A program made the translations under genes and the position numbers. Below the pieces are notes generated by a model. The model did no database searches. It saw only the letters and a list, made by a program, of their open reading frames with translations, and was not told the DNA's origin. 64,000 bases of DNA from Tubulanus polymorphus. Its lineage: Eukaryota; Nemertea; Palaeonemertea; Tubulaniformes; Tubulanidae. This document shows, piece after piece, positions 11,190 to 21,280 of the stretch (within the stretch, counting starts at the first letter, position 1; each line of letters starts with the position of its first letter). Location of the stretch: contig NC_134036.1 of the NCBI RefSeq assembly GCF_964204645.1, forward strand, positions 7,796,704 through 7,860,703, written 5' to 3'.

Positions 11190-13236
11190 ATAAAATAAAA
11201 TGTTGAAAAGTAGGAAAATATTTACATAAAAACTGAAGTCATCCTCAATCCTCCTTGTCAAACATCCCCCAGTAACAAACGATTTAACCATTCTGAAAAT
11301 TCTCGAAGAATACAAAACACGACTGAAGCCGAAATTGAAACAGATAAAAGAAAATGTTGAAAATTCGGAAAATATTCACATAACAAACTGAAGCCATATT
11401 CAATCCTTTTTCAAAAACATACCCCATTACAACAAACGCCTGTGCACATGCACACCTCAGTCGAATGCCACACACGCCACTTTTCACTCCAATATTTTCC
11501 ACGCAATCCTCCCTGTCAAACATCCTCGAGTAACAAATGACTCGACCATACTGAATGTATACTTGATATAACAAAATAAGACCAAAGCCGATATTAAAAC
11601 AGACGAAATAAAATGTTGAAAATTCTGAAAATATTTACATAACTGAAGTCATCCTCACACCTCCTTGTCAAACATCCCTCGGTAAAAAACGACTCGACCA
11701 TTCTGAAAATGCTCGATAAAACGAAACACGACCGGAGCCGATATCAAAACAGATAAAAGAAAATAATGATAATTCGGAAAATATTTATATCAACAACTGA
11801 TGTCATCCTCAATCCTCCTTGTCAAACATCTCCCAGTAACAAAACACTCGACCATTCTGCAAATACTCTAGAAAACGAAACACGACCGAAGCCGATGATA
11901 AAACAGATGAAAAAATGTTGAAAATTCGGAAAATATGTTCATTAAAAACTGAAGTCATCCTCACTCCTCCTGGTCAAACATTCCCGAGTAACAAACTACT
12001 TATTCATTCTGAAAATACTCGAGAAAACGAAACATGACCGAAGCCGACTTTAAAACGGCTACGGGAAATTAGTGATAATTTGGAAAATATTTACATTAAC
12101 AACTGAAGTCATCATCACTCCTCCTGGTCAAACATCCCCCAGTAACAAACCACTCGACCATTCTGAAAATACTCGAGAAAACGAAAGACGATCGAAGCCG
12201 ATATTAAAACAACTAAAAGACAATTTCGAAAATTTGGAAAATATTTACATTAAAAACTGAAGTCATCCTCACTCCTCCTTGTCAAACATTTCCCAGTAAC
12301 AATTCAATTGGTCATTCTGAAAATACTCTAGAAAACGAAACACAACTGAAGCCGATATCAAAACAGATAAAAGAAAACGTTGAAAATTCGGAAAATATTT
12401 ACATTAAAATCTGAAGTTATTCTCAATCCTCCTTGTCAATCATCCCCAGTAACAAAAGACTCAACCATTCTGAAAATACTCGAGAAAACGAAACACGACC
12501 GGAGCCGATATCAAAACAGATAAAAGATAATGTTTATAATTCGGATAATATTTACATTAACAACTGATGTCATCCTCAATCCTCCTTGTCAAACATCCCC
12601 CGGTAACAAACGACACGTCCATACTGAAAATACTCGAGAAAACGAAACAGGACCGAAGCCGATATTAAAACAGATAAAATAAAATGTTGAAAATTCGGAA
12701 AATACTTACATTGACAACTGAATTCATCCTCACTCCTCCTTGTCAAACATCATCCTGTGACAAACCATTTGACCATTCTGAAAATACTCGAGAAAACGAA
12801 ACACGACCGAAGCCGTTATTAAAACACATGAAACAAAAGGTTGAAAATATTGAAAATATTTACACTAAAAACTGAAATCATCCGCAGTCCTCCTTGTAAA
12901 TCATCCCCAGTAACAAACGAATCGACCATTCTATATAAACTTGATTAATCAAAACATGACCGAAGCCGATATTAAAACAGATAAAAGAAAATTTTGAAAA
13001 TTCGGAAGATATTTACATCAAAAACTGACGTCATCCTCAATCCTCCTTGTCAAAGATCGCCCAGTAACAAACCAATTGGTCATTCTGAAAATACTCAAGA
13101 AAACGAAACACGACTGAAGCCGATATAAAAATAGATAAAAGAAAATGTTGAAAATTCGGAAAATATTTACATTAACAACTGATGTCATCCTTATCCTCCT
13201 TTTCTTACATCCCCGGGTAACAAACGACTCGACCAT
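11190..13236 (+). repeat. ~154-bp satellite array
   Basis: About thirteen head-to-tail units with landmarks GTTGAAAATTCGGAAAATAT, CTCCTTGTCAAACATCCCC, CGACCATTCTGAAAATACTC and ACGACCGAAGCCGATATTAA. Unit starts fall near 11200, 11352, 11612, 11763, 11914, 12070, 12227, 12378, 12530, 12684, 12839, 12990 and 13145. The array is broken abruptly at about 13236 by Polinton A. Further pieces lie at 28881-29290 and 36990-37240. Confidence 0.92.
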
Positions 13237-16200
13237 TCTAAAAGTAAAACAATTATCGGGAAAATTGGGCGCAATTAATCAAGAAATAGAAGAATATAAT
13301 GCTATGAATGGTGTAAATGTAAGAAAATATGATTTTAAACTATTAGCTAAAACATCTGAAAATTATATTTCATTTCAATTTGGTTGCATTAGATTTTTAG
13401 ATTCTTATAGATTTCTAGCAAGTTCATTAGATAATTTATCAAAAAGTTTAGTTGATAATGATTTTGTTATAACTCGATATTATTATCCAAATGAACAAGA
13501 TTTTAAATTATTGAGATATAAAGGTGCAATTCCTTATTCATTTTATAAAACACACAATGATTTTAATGTAACAGAATTATTAAAAGATCAATTTTATAAT
13601 CAATTAAAAGAGGAGTATGTGAAAGACGAAGTGTTTAATAGAACATTAAATATTTGGAACCATTTTAAGATGAAAAATCATGGTGAATTAGTTGATTTAT
13701 ATTTAAAATCAGACGTTATGATATTGGCTGACATATTTGAAAAATTTAGAGAAGTTAATTTGAATCATTTTAATGTTGATCCTTGTTATTGCTACTCTAG
13801 CCCTGGTTTAACCTGGCAATGTGGTTTAAAATATACAAATGTAGAATTAGATTTATTAAAAGAACCAGATATGGTTTTATTATTTGAAAAATCAGTTAGA
13901 GGTGGAATTAGTGGTGTTATGGGAGATAGGTATTTTAAAGCAAATGATGAATATAAATTATTATATATTGACGCCAATAATTTATATGGTTGGGCAATGA
14001 TGCAACCTCAACCACATGAAAATTTTATATTAACAGAAGTTGAAAATGGTGATAAAACTGATTGGGAAAGCGCAATTGCGAGTTTAAAAGATGAAGCACC
14101 AATTGGTTATTTCTTTGTAGTTGATTTAGAATATCCTGAAAATATAAAGTTTAAAACAAGAAACTTACCTTATTGCCCAGAACATTTAACTGTAGATGAT
14201 AGTTATTTAAGTGAATACCAGAAGAAAATAAAACCGAAAGATCATGTTTTTACAGAAAAATTAAAAATTACTCAAAATAATAAATACAATTATATTGTTC
14301 ATTATAGAATGTTAAAATTTTATCTAAAAAAAGGAATGAAATTAAAGAAAGTACATAGATATATTGAATTTAATCAATCGAAGTGGTTAGAAAAATATAT
14401 AGATTTCAATACTCAACAGAGAACAATATCAAATTAATCTTCAAATTAATGAATAATAGTTTTTATGGTAAAACATGTGAAAATATTAGAAATAGAAATG
14501 ATATTGAATTAGTAAGTAATTCTGAAAGATTAAGACATTTACAATCAAGTCCTAGACATTTAGGAAATAAAAGATTTGAAGATTATTTAACAGCAGTTAA
14601 ATTGAAAAGAACATCAATGAAATTTAATAAACCTATATTTATTGGTTCGACTGTTTTAGAAGTATCAAAATTATTAATGTATGATTTTTATTATAATGTT
14701 TTACAACCACTTTTTGGGGAAAAGCATATTGGAATATTATATTTTGATTCTGTAACAGCTGACACCCCAATATTATTAAAATGTAATGATAAAATATTGA
14801 TAAGAAGAATTTCAGAAATAATTCCAAAACAAAATGAATGTTATATTTCATATGGAGAAAAAGAATTAATACAAATAAATGGATTAATGGATGTTTGGAC
14901 AAGAAATGGATGGAAAAAATTAAAGAATATTATTAGACATAAAACAAATAATAAAATCTATAGAGTTAGAACTAAATTAGGGTTCGTAGATGTTACAGAA
15001 GATCATAGTTTAATTAAACGAAATGGCGATGAAATAAAACCAACTGATATAAAAATTGGAGATGAATTATTACATAAAAGATTTTTCCAAAGAATGAATC
15101 ATATGTCATTTGATGAAATAATTGATAATATTTATAATATAGAACCCGAAACATTAGAAGAAAAAGAATATTTTATCAAAGGATTTTTCATGGGTGATGG
15201 TTCAGCAGGTGTGTATAATTATGTTAATCGCACTCAATATTGCTGGTATTTATGCAATCAAGACTTAAAATTATTAGAAAGAATTAAGAAATTCTGTGAA
15301 GAAGTTCATTCACATAAAACATTCAAAATCATAGATGTTATGAAATCATCGCAACGTTATAGAATACATGTGAATAATCATAAAGATTTTGCTATAAAAT
15401 ATAATAACGAATTCTATATTCATGCAATAGTGAAAAGTAATACTTCAACTAAAGAAAAGATAGTTCCAGATTATGTATTAAATGCAAAAAATTATTTAAG
15501 AAAATGGTTCTTCATTGGATTCTACGCAGCCGATGGTACTTAAAGTTTCAAAAACCGCAAAACAATATCTTTAGCTCAAAAAGGAAAAGTTGCTATATCA
15601 GGATTAAATATATTATGCAATTCATTAGGTTTTAATATGAATATTGGATTGATTAAATCTAAACCAAATTGCTTTAATTTAAGCCATGTAGAAAATGAGT
15701 TAACTGAAGAAGTTAAAGATTTATTTGAAATATATAACCCAACAGATTATGTTTATGATTTATCAACTGAAGATGGTACATTTAACTGTGGATTTCCATT
15801 AATAGCCAAAAATACTGACGCCTACATACTAAAAATCAAGACAAATGACATAACAAAAGACTTAAAAACATTAAAACATCATTTTGATTTTAGCAATTAT
15901 CCCAAAGATCATGAACTATTTAGCAATGATAATAAAAAGATTCCTGGTAAATTTAAAGATGAATTAGGGGGTGATGAAATGATTTAATTTGTTGGGATAA
16001 GAAGTAAAATGTATAGTTACAGAACAAAAGATCATGAAGCTAAAAAGTTAAAAGGAGTAACAAAACATGTGGTTGATAAACATATAGAATTTCAAGATTA
16101 TATAAAGTGTTTATATAAATCAATTGTAATGAAACACAAAATGAATTGTTTAAGATCAGAAGATCATGAGATGTACATTAATGAAGTTGAAAAAACTAGT

Positions 16201-16269
16201 TTAAATCCATTTGATGATAAAAGGCATATTTTAGATGATGGTATAAAAACATTAACTTATGGTCATTAA
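13237..16269 (+). pseudogene. Polinton protein-primed DNA polymerase B with intein (Polinton A), truncated and broken
   Basis: Family B, protein-primed type polymerase that would replicate the element's linear DNA. Visible in order are exonuclease-region residues (FLDSYRFL), motif A (DANNLYGWAM, near 13970), motif B (KLMNNSFYG, near 14445), motif C (YFD at 14740-14748, resuming TDAYILKI at 15814) and the C-terminal region ending near 16269. Compared with the copy at 39065, the N-terminal zinc-finger and first exonuclease region are missing because the gene starts abruptly at satellite DNA. Other breaks: a small deletion with frameshift near 14420-14437, a TAA inside the intein at 15541, and a TAA at 15985. 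The open frame running in from 13145 starts in satellite and is not the true start. Confidence 0.92.
14749..15813 (+). other. Intein in polymerase motif C (Pol-c type site) with LAGLIDADG endonuclease
   Basis: 355 codons interrupt the polymerase exactly between YFD and TD of the catalytic YxDTD motif. Block A starts with Ser1 (SVTADTPILL). Block B has TEDH (GFVDVTEDHSLI). Two dodecapeptide endonuclease motifs are seen (FFMGDGSAG near 15190 and FIGFYAADGT near 15510), each with its acidic residue. Block F is VYDLSTEDGTFNCG, and block G is PLIAKN followed by Thr as +1 residue. The same insertion point is used by archaeal and large-virus polymerase inteins (known family). Oddities: one in-frame TAA at 15541 just after the second endonuclease motif, Lys instead of the usual penultimate His, and no His in block F. 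This is a real intein by architecture; whether it still splices is doubtful. Confidence 0.93.
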
Positions 16270-17577
16270 AACATAAAATCAATATCATCATACTCGAAAT
16301 CACTATTGGCTTCTTCATTTTCATTTAATTGTTCATGTTCTTCTTCCATTCCATTTTTCTCATTTAAATAAAGTTCTATCTTGTTCCACATTTCATCTCG
16401 CTCTCTTTGTTTCTTTTTGTTTGTTAATTCATCAAATGGAATTATAATATCTATGTTTAAATAATTTTCAATCTTATTTAAAAAGAATTCATAATTTATT
16501 GAATCTGTTATTCTATTTTCTAAATGATACATTAATATTTGTTTGAATATTTTTTTTATATTTTCCGTATCTTCTTCTGATAATTTAGGTTTTTCATAAT
16601 AATCGTTAAATAATAAATATAAATACATTTTCTTTTCTTTTGTGTTAATTAAATTTTGACGGAATAATTGTATTTATAATATCTTTTTTAGTTATTTCAC
16701 CATTTTTATTTTCTATTATTTTCATTTTTTCAAGCCATTGCATATATTCTGGTGTATGATCTTCCATAGAAAATATTTCATCTAGATAATTTAATTTTGG
16801 ATCTATGAGAAAATCTCTAGTTTTTTCTTCACCCAATAAATTCTTTTGCCATCCACATTCATTACAAAATAACACAGTACCTTCTTGTCTTAAGGTCGCT
16901 TAACTACATTGTGGACATTTTCGTTTATAATTTATTGGTAATATATCTTCATTAAGCTCCTGGTATTTTCTTACGTTTTCTTTATGTTTTATTGTTCTAT
17001 TATGTAGATTTGAATTACTTGTTGTAATAATCAATTTACAATATTTACAATAATATGTTTTTCTTGTTAATTCATTATATTGTTTTTCTAACTTTTCAAC
17101 TGTTTCTTTATTATCTGGTAACGTTTTCTCATATTTTATTTTTTTTTATAAATTATTTTTTCTTTCATTGAATTAAGTTTCAAATTTATTAGAAATTTTA
17201 TCTATATGTGCTTTACGAAATTGATGATTCTCCCAATCTTCTATATTTTCAGGGCTATATTTTATTCGACAAGGCTCACAGAAATGATCTTTTATATTAT
17301 CCTTATCATAGAATAAGAAAGGTCTTTTCCAAATAACTTCAGGTTCAACTTCGGCAGAATTACTATTACTTTCATTACTATCAACATTAGCCGTTGCGCC
17401 ATTAATTCTACACTTCTCTGAATGTTTTTTAACATAATTTCTTGAGAATAATTTATTACATTTTGGGCAGTTTATTTTAGGGGGTTTATAATTTTCATCA
17501 TGTTTTTTCATATGTCGAGCCATATTACTTTTTCTTAGAAGTTCACCACAAATTTCGCATGCTATCTTCTCATCCAT
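16266..17577 (-). pseudogene. C2H2 finger plus VLTF3-like late transcription factor gene (Polinton A), with in-frame stops
   Basis: Minus-strand gene convergent with the polymerase. One frame runs from Met at 17577 to 16645 with three in-frame TAA codons (17173, about 17149 and about 16903), then shifts frame and runs to 16266. In order: C2H2-type fingers (CEICGELLRKSNMARHMKKH; CPKCNKLFSRN), an acidic linker, a further CEPC...H..H finger, CKYC...H.....H, then a zinc ribbon (CPQC...CNECGW). The C-terminal half has SINYEFFLNKI and a following RDEMWNKIELYL segment. The ribbon plus the INYxFFLxKI signature resembles the poxvirus/NCLDV late transcription factor VLTF3 family (recognised from memory). 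It would direct transcription of late genes. The acidic tail ends in DDIDFMF. It could be two or more separate genes, but frame continuity favours one. Confidence 0.55.
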
Positions 17578-17645
17578 TTATTTAGGAACAATTTTATTAA
17601 AATTAATTTTTAGTGATGAGCGGTAATTTTTTTATGTTATAAATA

Positions 17646-18402
17646 ATGGTAGAATTAAAAGAATACAGAATATTTGTTGATTCAAGAAAACTTACAAATT
17701 ATAAATCTCATAATTTACTAGTACAATTAGATAGAGAATATAAGAATTGTGTAGATTTAAAATTAGTTAATATAAGTTTATGTAATTCTTTTTATAATAT
17801 ATCGAATAAAACTATTGAACATAATACTTTTTTAATTCATATTAGAAATATAAATAAATGGTTTCATCTATTTCTAAGACCAGGATTATATAATTTAGAA
17901 ACATTAGCTCAAGAAATTAATCGTAGAGCACGGTTGAAAATTAGAAAAGATGATAAATTTTTAATAAGATTTATAAAAAGTGATAGCTCAAATAAAATTA
18001 AAATAAAGGTATTTGATGAAAGTCAAAATGCATTTATAGTAAAAAAACCATTAGCTAAATTGCTAGGAATTGCACCAGATGTTGTTACAGTAAACGTAGA
18101 AGGCATTTCAAATATAGTACCTTTAACACACTTATATTTATTGCAATTTAATTGATCCTACAAAAACATTTGAAGCAACTAAAGATACAACATGTAATTC
18201 TAGTATATTAAATATTTTACCATTGAAGAATGTTAAACAATTTGGAGCGCAAATAAATTATAATTTAACAGAAAGTGATTTCAAACCTTGTATTCCACAT
18301 TTCAATAATTTTAAATTAGAAATAAGAAATCATAATGGTTATTTAATTGATTTGAATAACTTTCCTGTAATATATGAATTAGTTATAAGATGTAGAGAGT
18401 AA
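17646..18402 (+). pseudogene. Polinton minor capsid (penton-like) protein, one frameshift
   Basis: Begins MVELKEYRIFVDSRK after a TTATAAATAATG start context. The segment LFLRPGLYNLETLAQEIN is the typical 'lipid/PGxYxxxxL' strand-helix pattern of Polinton minor capsid (penton, single jelly roll) proteins. The first frame stops at 18155 because two bases are missing in 'CACTTAT', as shown by comparison with the copy at 55675-56428. The remaining part (LIDPTKTFEATKDT ... YELVIRCRE) continues to 18402. At about 250 residues it has the family's usual length. It would cap the five-fold vertices of the particle. The assignment is by pattern and gene neighbourhood, not by search. Confidence 0.6.
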
Positions 18403-18418
18403 TTTTTTCATTATATAA

Positions 18419-18775
18419 ATGAATATAACTGTTGGGCCGAGCATATGTTTTGGATTTGATTTTAAACGTGAGAAAAAAATGAAATTTAACATTACTGATG
18501 TAATTACACATATTAAAAATATTGCATTTTCTAATGAAACAACATTTGAGTATGAAACAACAATAGATAAAGAAACTTTAAATGTAGAAAAGATTACTAA
18601 TTTAATTAGAGAATCTTTAAGATTTTATGAATTAGATGAAGATTTTATCATCGATGATATTAAAAAAAAAATTATTGAAATATATACAAATGAAACTAGT
18701 AATGAAATAAATGTTGAATTAATCATAAATAAGTTAACTAAATATTTTGATGATAGTAATGTTTTTGATAAATAA
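18419..18775 (+). CDS. Conserved Polinton hypothetical protein, 118 aa
   Basis: Not recognised. The start is set by TATATAAATG at 18419. It begins MNITVGPSICFGFDFKREKK and is otherwise charged and helical, with several acidic stretches (DEDFIIDDIKKKIIEIY). No membrane segment or metal-binding motif is seen. A decayed homolog occupies the same position between the minor capsid and two-helix membrane genes in Polinton C (55301-55658, minus), so it is a genuine gene of this lineage. The next gene starts directly after its stop codon. Confidence 0.7.
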   Translation: MNITVGPSICFGFDFKREKKMKFNITDVITHIKNIAFSNETTFEYETTIDKETLNVEKITNLIRESLRFYELDEDFIIDDIKKKIIEIYTNETSNEINVELIINKLTKYFDDSNVFDK

Positions 18776-18997
18776 ATGAGTGATAATAAGTGGATAATAA
18801 CTGGATTATATAATGGCGCATTACTATCAGTTGGAACTGTTGGTTATTCAATGGTATTAAAAAAAGTATTCAAAATGGGAAGTGTTAATGTTGATAGATT
18901 TGATATCAATGATATCTTAAAATTAACATTAGCAGTTACTTTATCTTATTTAACTATTGATTATTTGGAAAAACAAAAATTTATTCCTCCCATATAA
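18776..18997 (+). CDS. Small membrane protein, 73 aa
   Basis: Starts one base after the preceding stop, with the AAATAAATG context. Two hydrophobic segments are visible: residues about 8-28 (ITGLYNGALLSVGTVGYSMV) and about 46-62 (LKLTLAVTLSYLTIDYL). It ends in a short basic/proline tail. The homolog at 53822-55297 (minus) is split by an insertion. Function unknown. Its position among other membrane proteins in the capsid block suggests a virion membrane or entry/egress role (inference). Confidence 0.65.
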   Translation: MSDNKWIITGLYNGALLSVGTVGYSMVLKKVFKMGSVNVDRFDINDILKLTLAVTLSYLTIDYLEKQKFIPPI

Positions 18998-19021
18998 ATG
19001 CATAATTTTTTTGCTAAATAA

Positions 19022-19444
19022 ATGGCTTCTGCAATTATAACTATTATAGGATCGGCAATTGTTAACGCTTTAGCATTTACTGGTGGTGGATATTTATTTA
19101 AACACATTGATAAAAATAGTTCATTAGGAGAACAAAGAAGACATAATTTAGCATTACAGAAATACAATAAAGCAGCAGAAGAATATAGAGAAAAACGACA
19201 AAACTATATGGATTACATGAATAAAGAATTATATGATCAGAAGATTTCACATAGAGATTTTCAATCAGTTGATGATGCAATGAGTTTATATAACGCAGTA
19301 ACAAATGAAGAAAAATTACATCTATACAAACCTAAATTATCAGATTATTATACCCCAAGTAAAGAACAACAGAAATATGAAATAATTTGGATTTTAGGTG
19401 GAACTGTTATTGTTATATTTGTTGCTTATAAGTTTACTAATTAG
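19022..19444 (+). CDS. Conserved two-helix membrane protein with coiled-coil middle, 140 aa
   Basis: Begins MASAIITIIGSAIVNALAFT after CTAAATAAATG. An N-terminal hydrophobic glycine-rich segment (residues about 4-28) is followed by a charged helical region with RRHNLALQKYNKAAEEYREK, a PKLSDYYTPS segment and a C-terminal hydrophobic segment (IIWILGGTVIVIFVAY). The homolog in Polinton C (53373-53795, minus) is also completely open and of identical length, with conservative differences, although neighbouring genes there are broken. This is a Polinton-conserved protein of unknown function, possibly a particle membrane component. Confidence 0.75.
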   Translation: MASAIITIIGSAIVNALAFTGGGYLFKHIDKNSSLGEQRRHNLALQKYNKAAEEYREKRQNYMDYMNKELYDQKISHRDFQSVDDAMSLYNAVTNEEKLHLYKPKLSDYYTPSKEQQKYEIIWILGGTVIVIFVAYKFTN

Positions 19445-19464
19445 TAATTTTTTTTTTTAAATAA

Positions 19465-19890
19465 ATGGAAGATAATATTGATATTATTCCTCATGATATA
19501 AATAAAACTAATTTAAAAATATATTTAGAAAAACAAATATTAGAATTTGAAAGTGATTTAAAAGTTAAAAAGAAAAAATATTTAAAAAGTAAAATTATAT
19601 ATTATTTGATTATTAGTGGTTCGGTTACAATTAGTCCTGTAATAACATTTCTAGCAATATTCAGTCCATTAACACCTTTAGCTATATCAATTGGTGTATT
19701 AGGATTAAGTTCAAGTGTTTTAACCGGTATAAGTTCAAAATTAAATATAAAAAGTAATAAAGAAAAAATTAAAACTAATATAAAAGAAATTAATAAATTA
19801 AAGAACACACTAGTTTATATAATCAGTTTAAATGGTCATATAACAGTTGAAGAACAAGATAAATTATTAAAAGAATTAATAAATTATTAA
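19465..19890 (+). CDS. Small membrane protein with flanking helices, 141 aa
   Basis: Starts MEDNIDIIPHDINKTN after a nine-T tract and AAATAAATG. A lysine-rich helix (about 30-45) precedes two hydrophobic stretches (about 48-90, with TISPVITFLAIFSPLTPLAI and LGLSSSVLTGI), followed by another lysine-rich helix. Not recognised. A decayed homolog lies at 52925-53354 (minus) in Polinton C. The layout resembles a hairpin membrane anchor with amphipathic arms. Confidence 0.65.
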   Translation: MEDNIDIIPHDINKTNLKIYLEKQILEFESDLKVKKKKYLKSKIIYYLIISGSVTISPVITFLAIFSPLTPLAISIGVLGLSSSVLTGISSKLNIKSNKEKIKTNIKEINKLKNTLVYIISLNGHITVEEQDKLLKELINY

Positions 19891-19906
19891 TTTTTTAATT
19901 ATATAA

Positions 19907-21264
19907 ATGGCAGATAGTTTTCCAAAAGCTTTCCAATATAATAAATCAATTAAATATAATATTCCAGCAATAGATTTTAATAAAGATATTACATATAGAA
20001 ATGAAGTTTTAAATTCATTAATTGATTTATATATTTATGTTACTGAAAGTAATAATTTTCATGTAAAGATGGAAAATATATTTCATGTAAAAAATTGAAA
20101 GATGAAAAACAATGGTTATTAAAATCTAATATGAAGTATTGGCAGAACCAATTAAATATTGCTGTTTATTGTGCAACAACAGGATGTGGAATTAGTTTGA
20201 ATGATCATTTGAATAATTCTAAATATAAATTAATTCAAAGTTTATTTAGATTTCATACATGCTTTCAAATAAGAATAATATTAAATGAATTAGAGTGCGC
20301 TTTACCAGGATCAAGATATTTTAAAGAATTAGATAATAATATTAATTTATCAAAGTTTTATAAAATTTGTAATGAATTTAATATAGATATAAATAATTCT
20401 GATTTTAGAACAAAAATTGGAACAATAAGATCACTTCCTTTCCCTAAAAAGATTGCAGAATATTGTGCACTTCCCATACCATCTAATAGTTTGTATAATA
20501 TCTATAGTCATAAATTAGGTTATGGTAAAAATGAAACTAAGGATTTAGAAACATTAAATTTTAATAAATTACCGACATTTTATGATAATTTAATACAAGA
20601 AAACAATAATGGTTGGGTTTATTTCATTTTAGAAAATAATGAAGGTTTTACTAAATCAGGTATACAAAGAATAAATCAATCTATTAGAACTTATTTGATA
20701 TGTATTTTAGGTGCGCAAGTTGAAACAAGATCACCAATAATTGGAAATTTGAATACATCATTCGATACACAGAAACAATTTAAAGTTTTATTTGAAGATT
20801 CAATTCATAATGATAAAAATAGATCGATTCCAGAAAACATTATAAGATATCAAAATTATTTAGATAAATCACATATTAGATTAAATTATTGTATAGGTCC
20901 TAATCTATTAATTATTTCTAATGATTTAGTATTAAAGATGGGAAATATAATTGGTTATAATAATCTAATTAAAACTGCAACAATAAATAATTCATTTGGA
21001 TTAAATGATATAAATAAAAAGATTATTACTGCTCCAAAATTAATGGAAGGTGAAAAAAATAAAAAACATATTCAATCAACTAAAAATATTAGATTAAATA
21101 ATGATTCTAAACCGGATTATAATACATCAGAAGATATAGAAACTGATATTATTCAACATGATATAATTAAACTAAAAGATGATAATAAATCCCATGAAAA
21201 TACTAAATTAGCTATAACTTGTATAGGAATTGTAATCGGAGGAATATTATATTTTAAATTTTAA
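19907..21264 (+). pseudogene. Polinton PX/PY-type conserved protein, probably disrupted near residue 60
   Basis: Starts MADSFPKAFQYNKSIKYNIP after TATATAAATG. The frame from 19907 stops at 20098 and the long frame continues from about 20095 to 21264 without a good ATG, so the gene is best read as one gene with a frameshift near 20090. Landmarks are YWQNQLNIAVYCATTGCGIS and a C-terminal hydrophobic segment (LAITCIGIVIGGILYF). The QLNxAVxCATTGCG motif is one I associate with Polinton conserved proteins usually lettered PX or PY, though I am unsure which. The homolog in C is at 51748-52914. With a C-terminal anchor and a conserved cysteine pair, it may be a virion surface or membrane-linked protein (inference). 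Confidence 0.6.
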
Positions 21265-21280
21265 TTTTTTTATTATGTAA

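Noticed and set aside
12072-12875. Short open frames recurring in the satellite (MLKIRKI... types)
   Set aside because: They are repeat-unit shadows whose frame changes between units.
11190-13236. CRISPR-like regular spacing
   Set aside because: Whole units repeat without unique spacers, so this is ordinary satellite DNA in a eukaryotic context.
13145-14437. 430-codon open frame as a complete polymerase start
   Set aside because: Its first about 30 codons are satellite DNA. Comparison with the C copy shows that the true N-terminus is missing.
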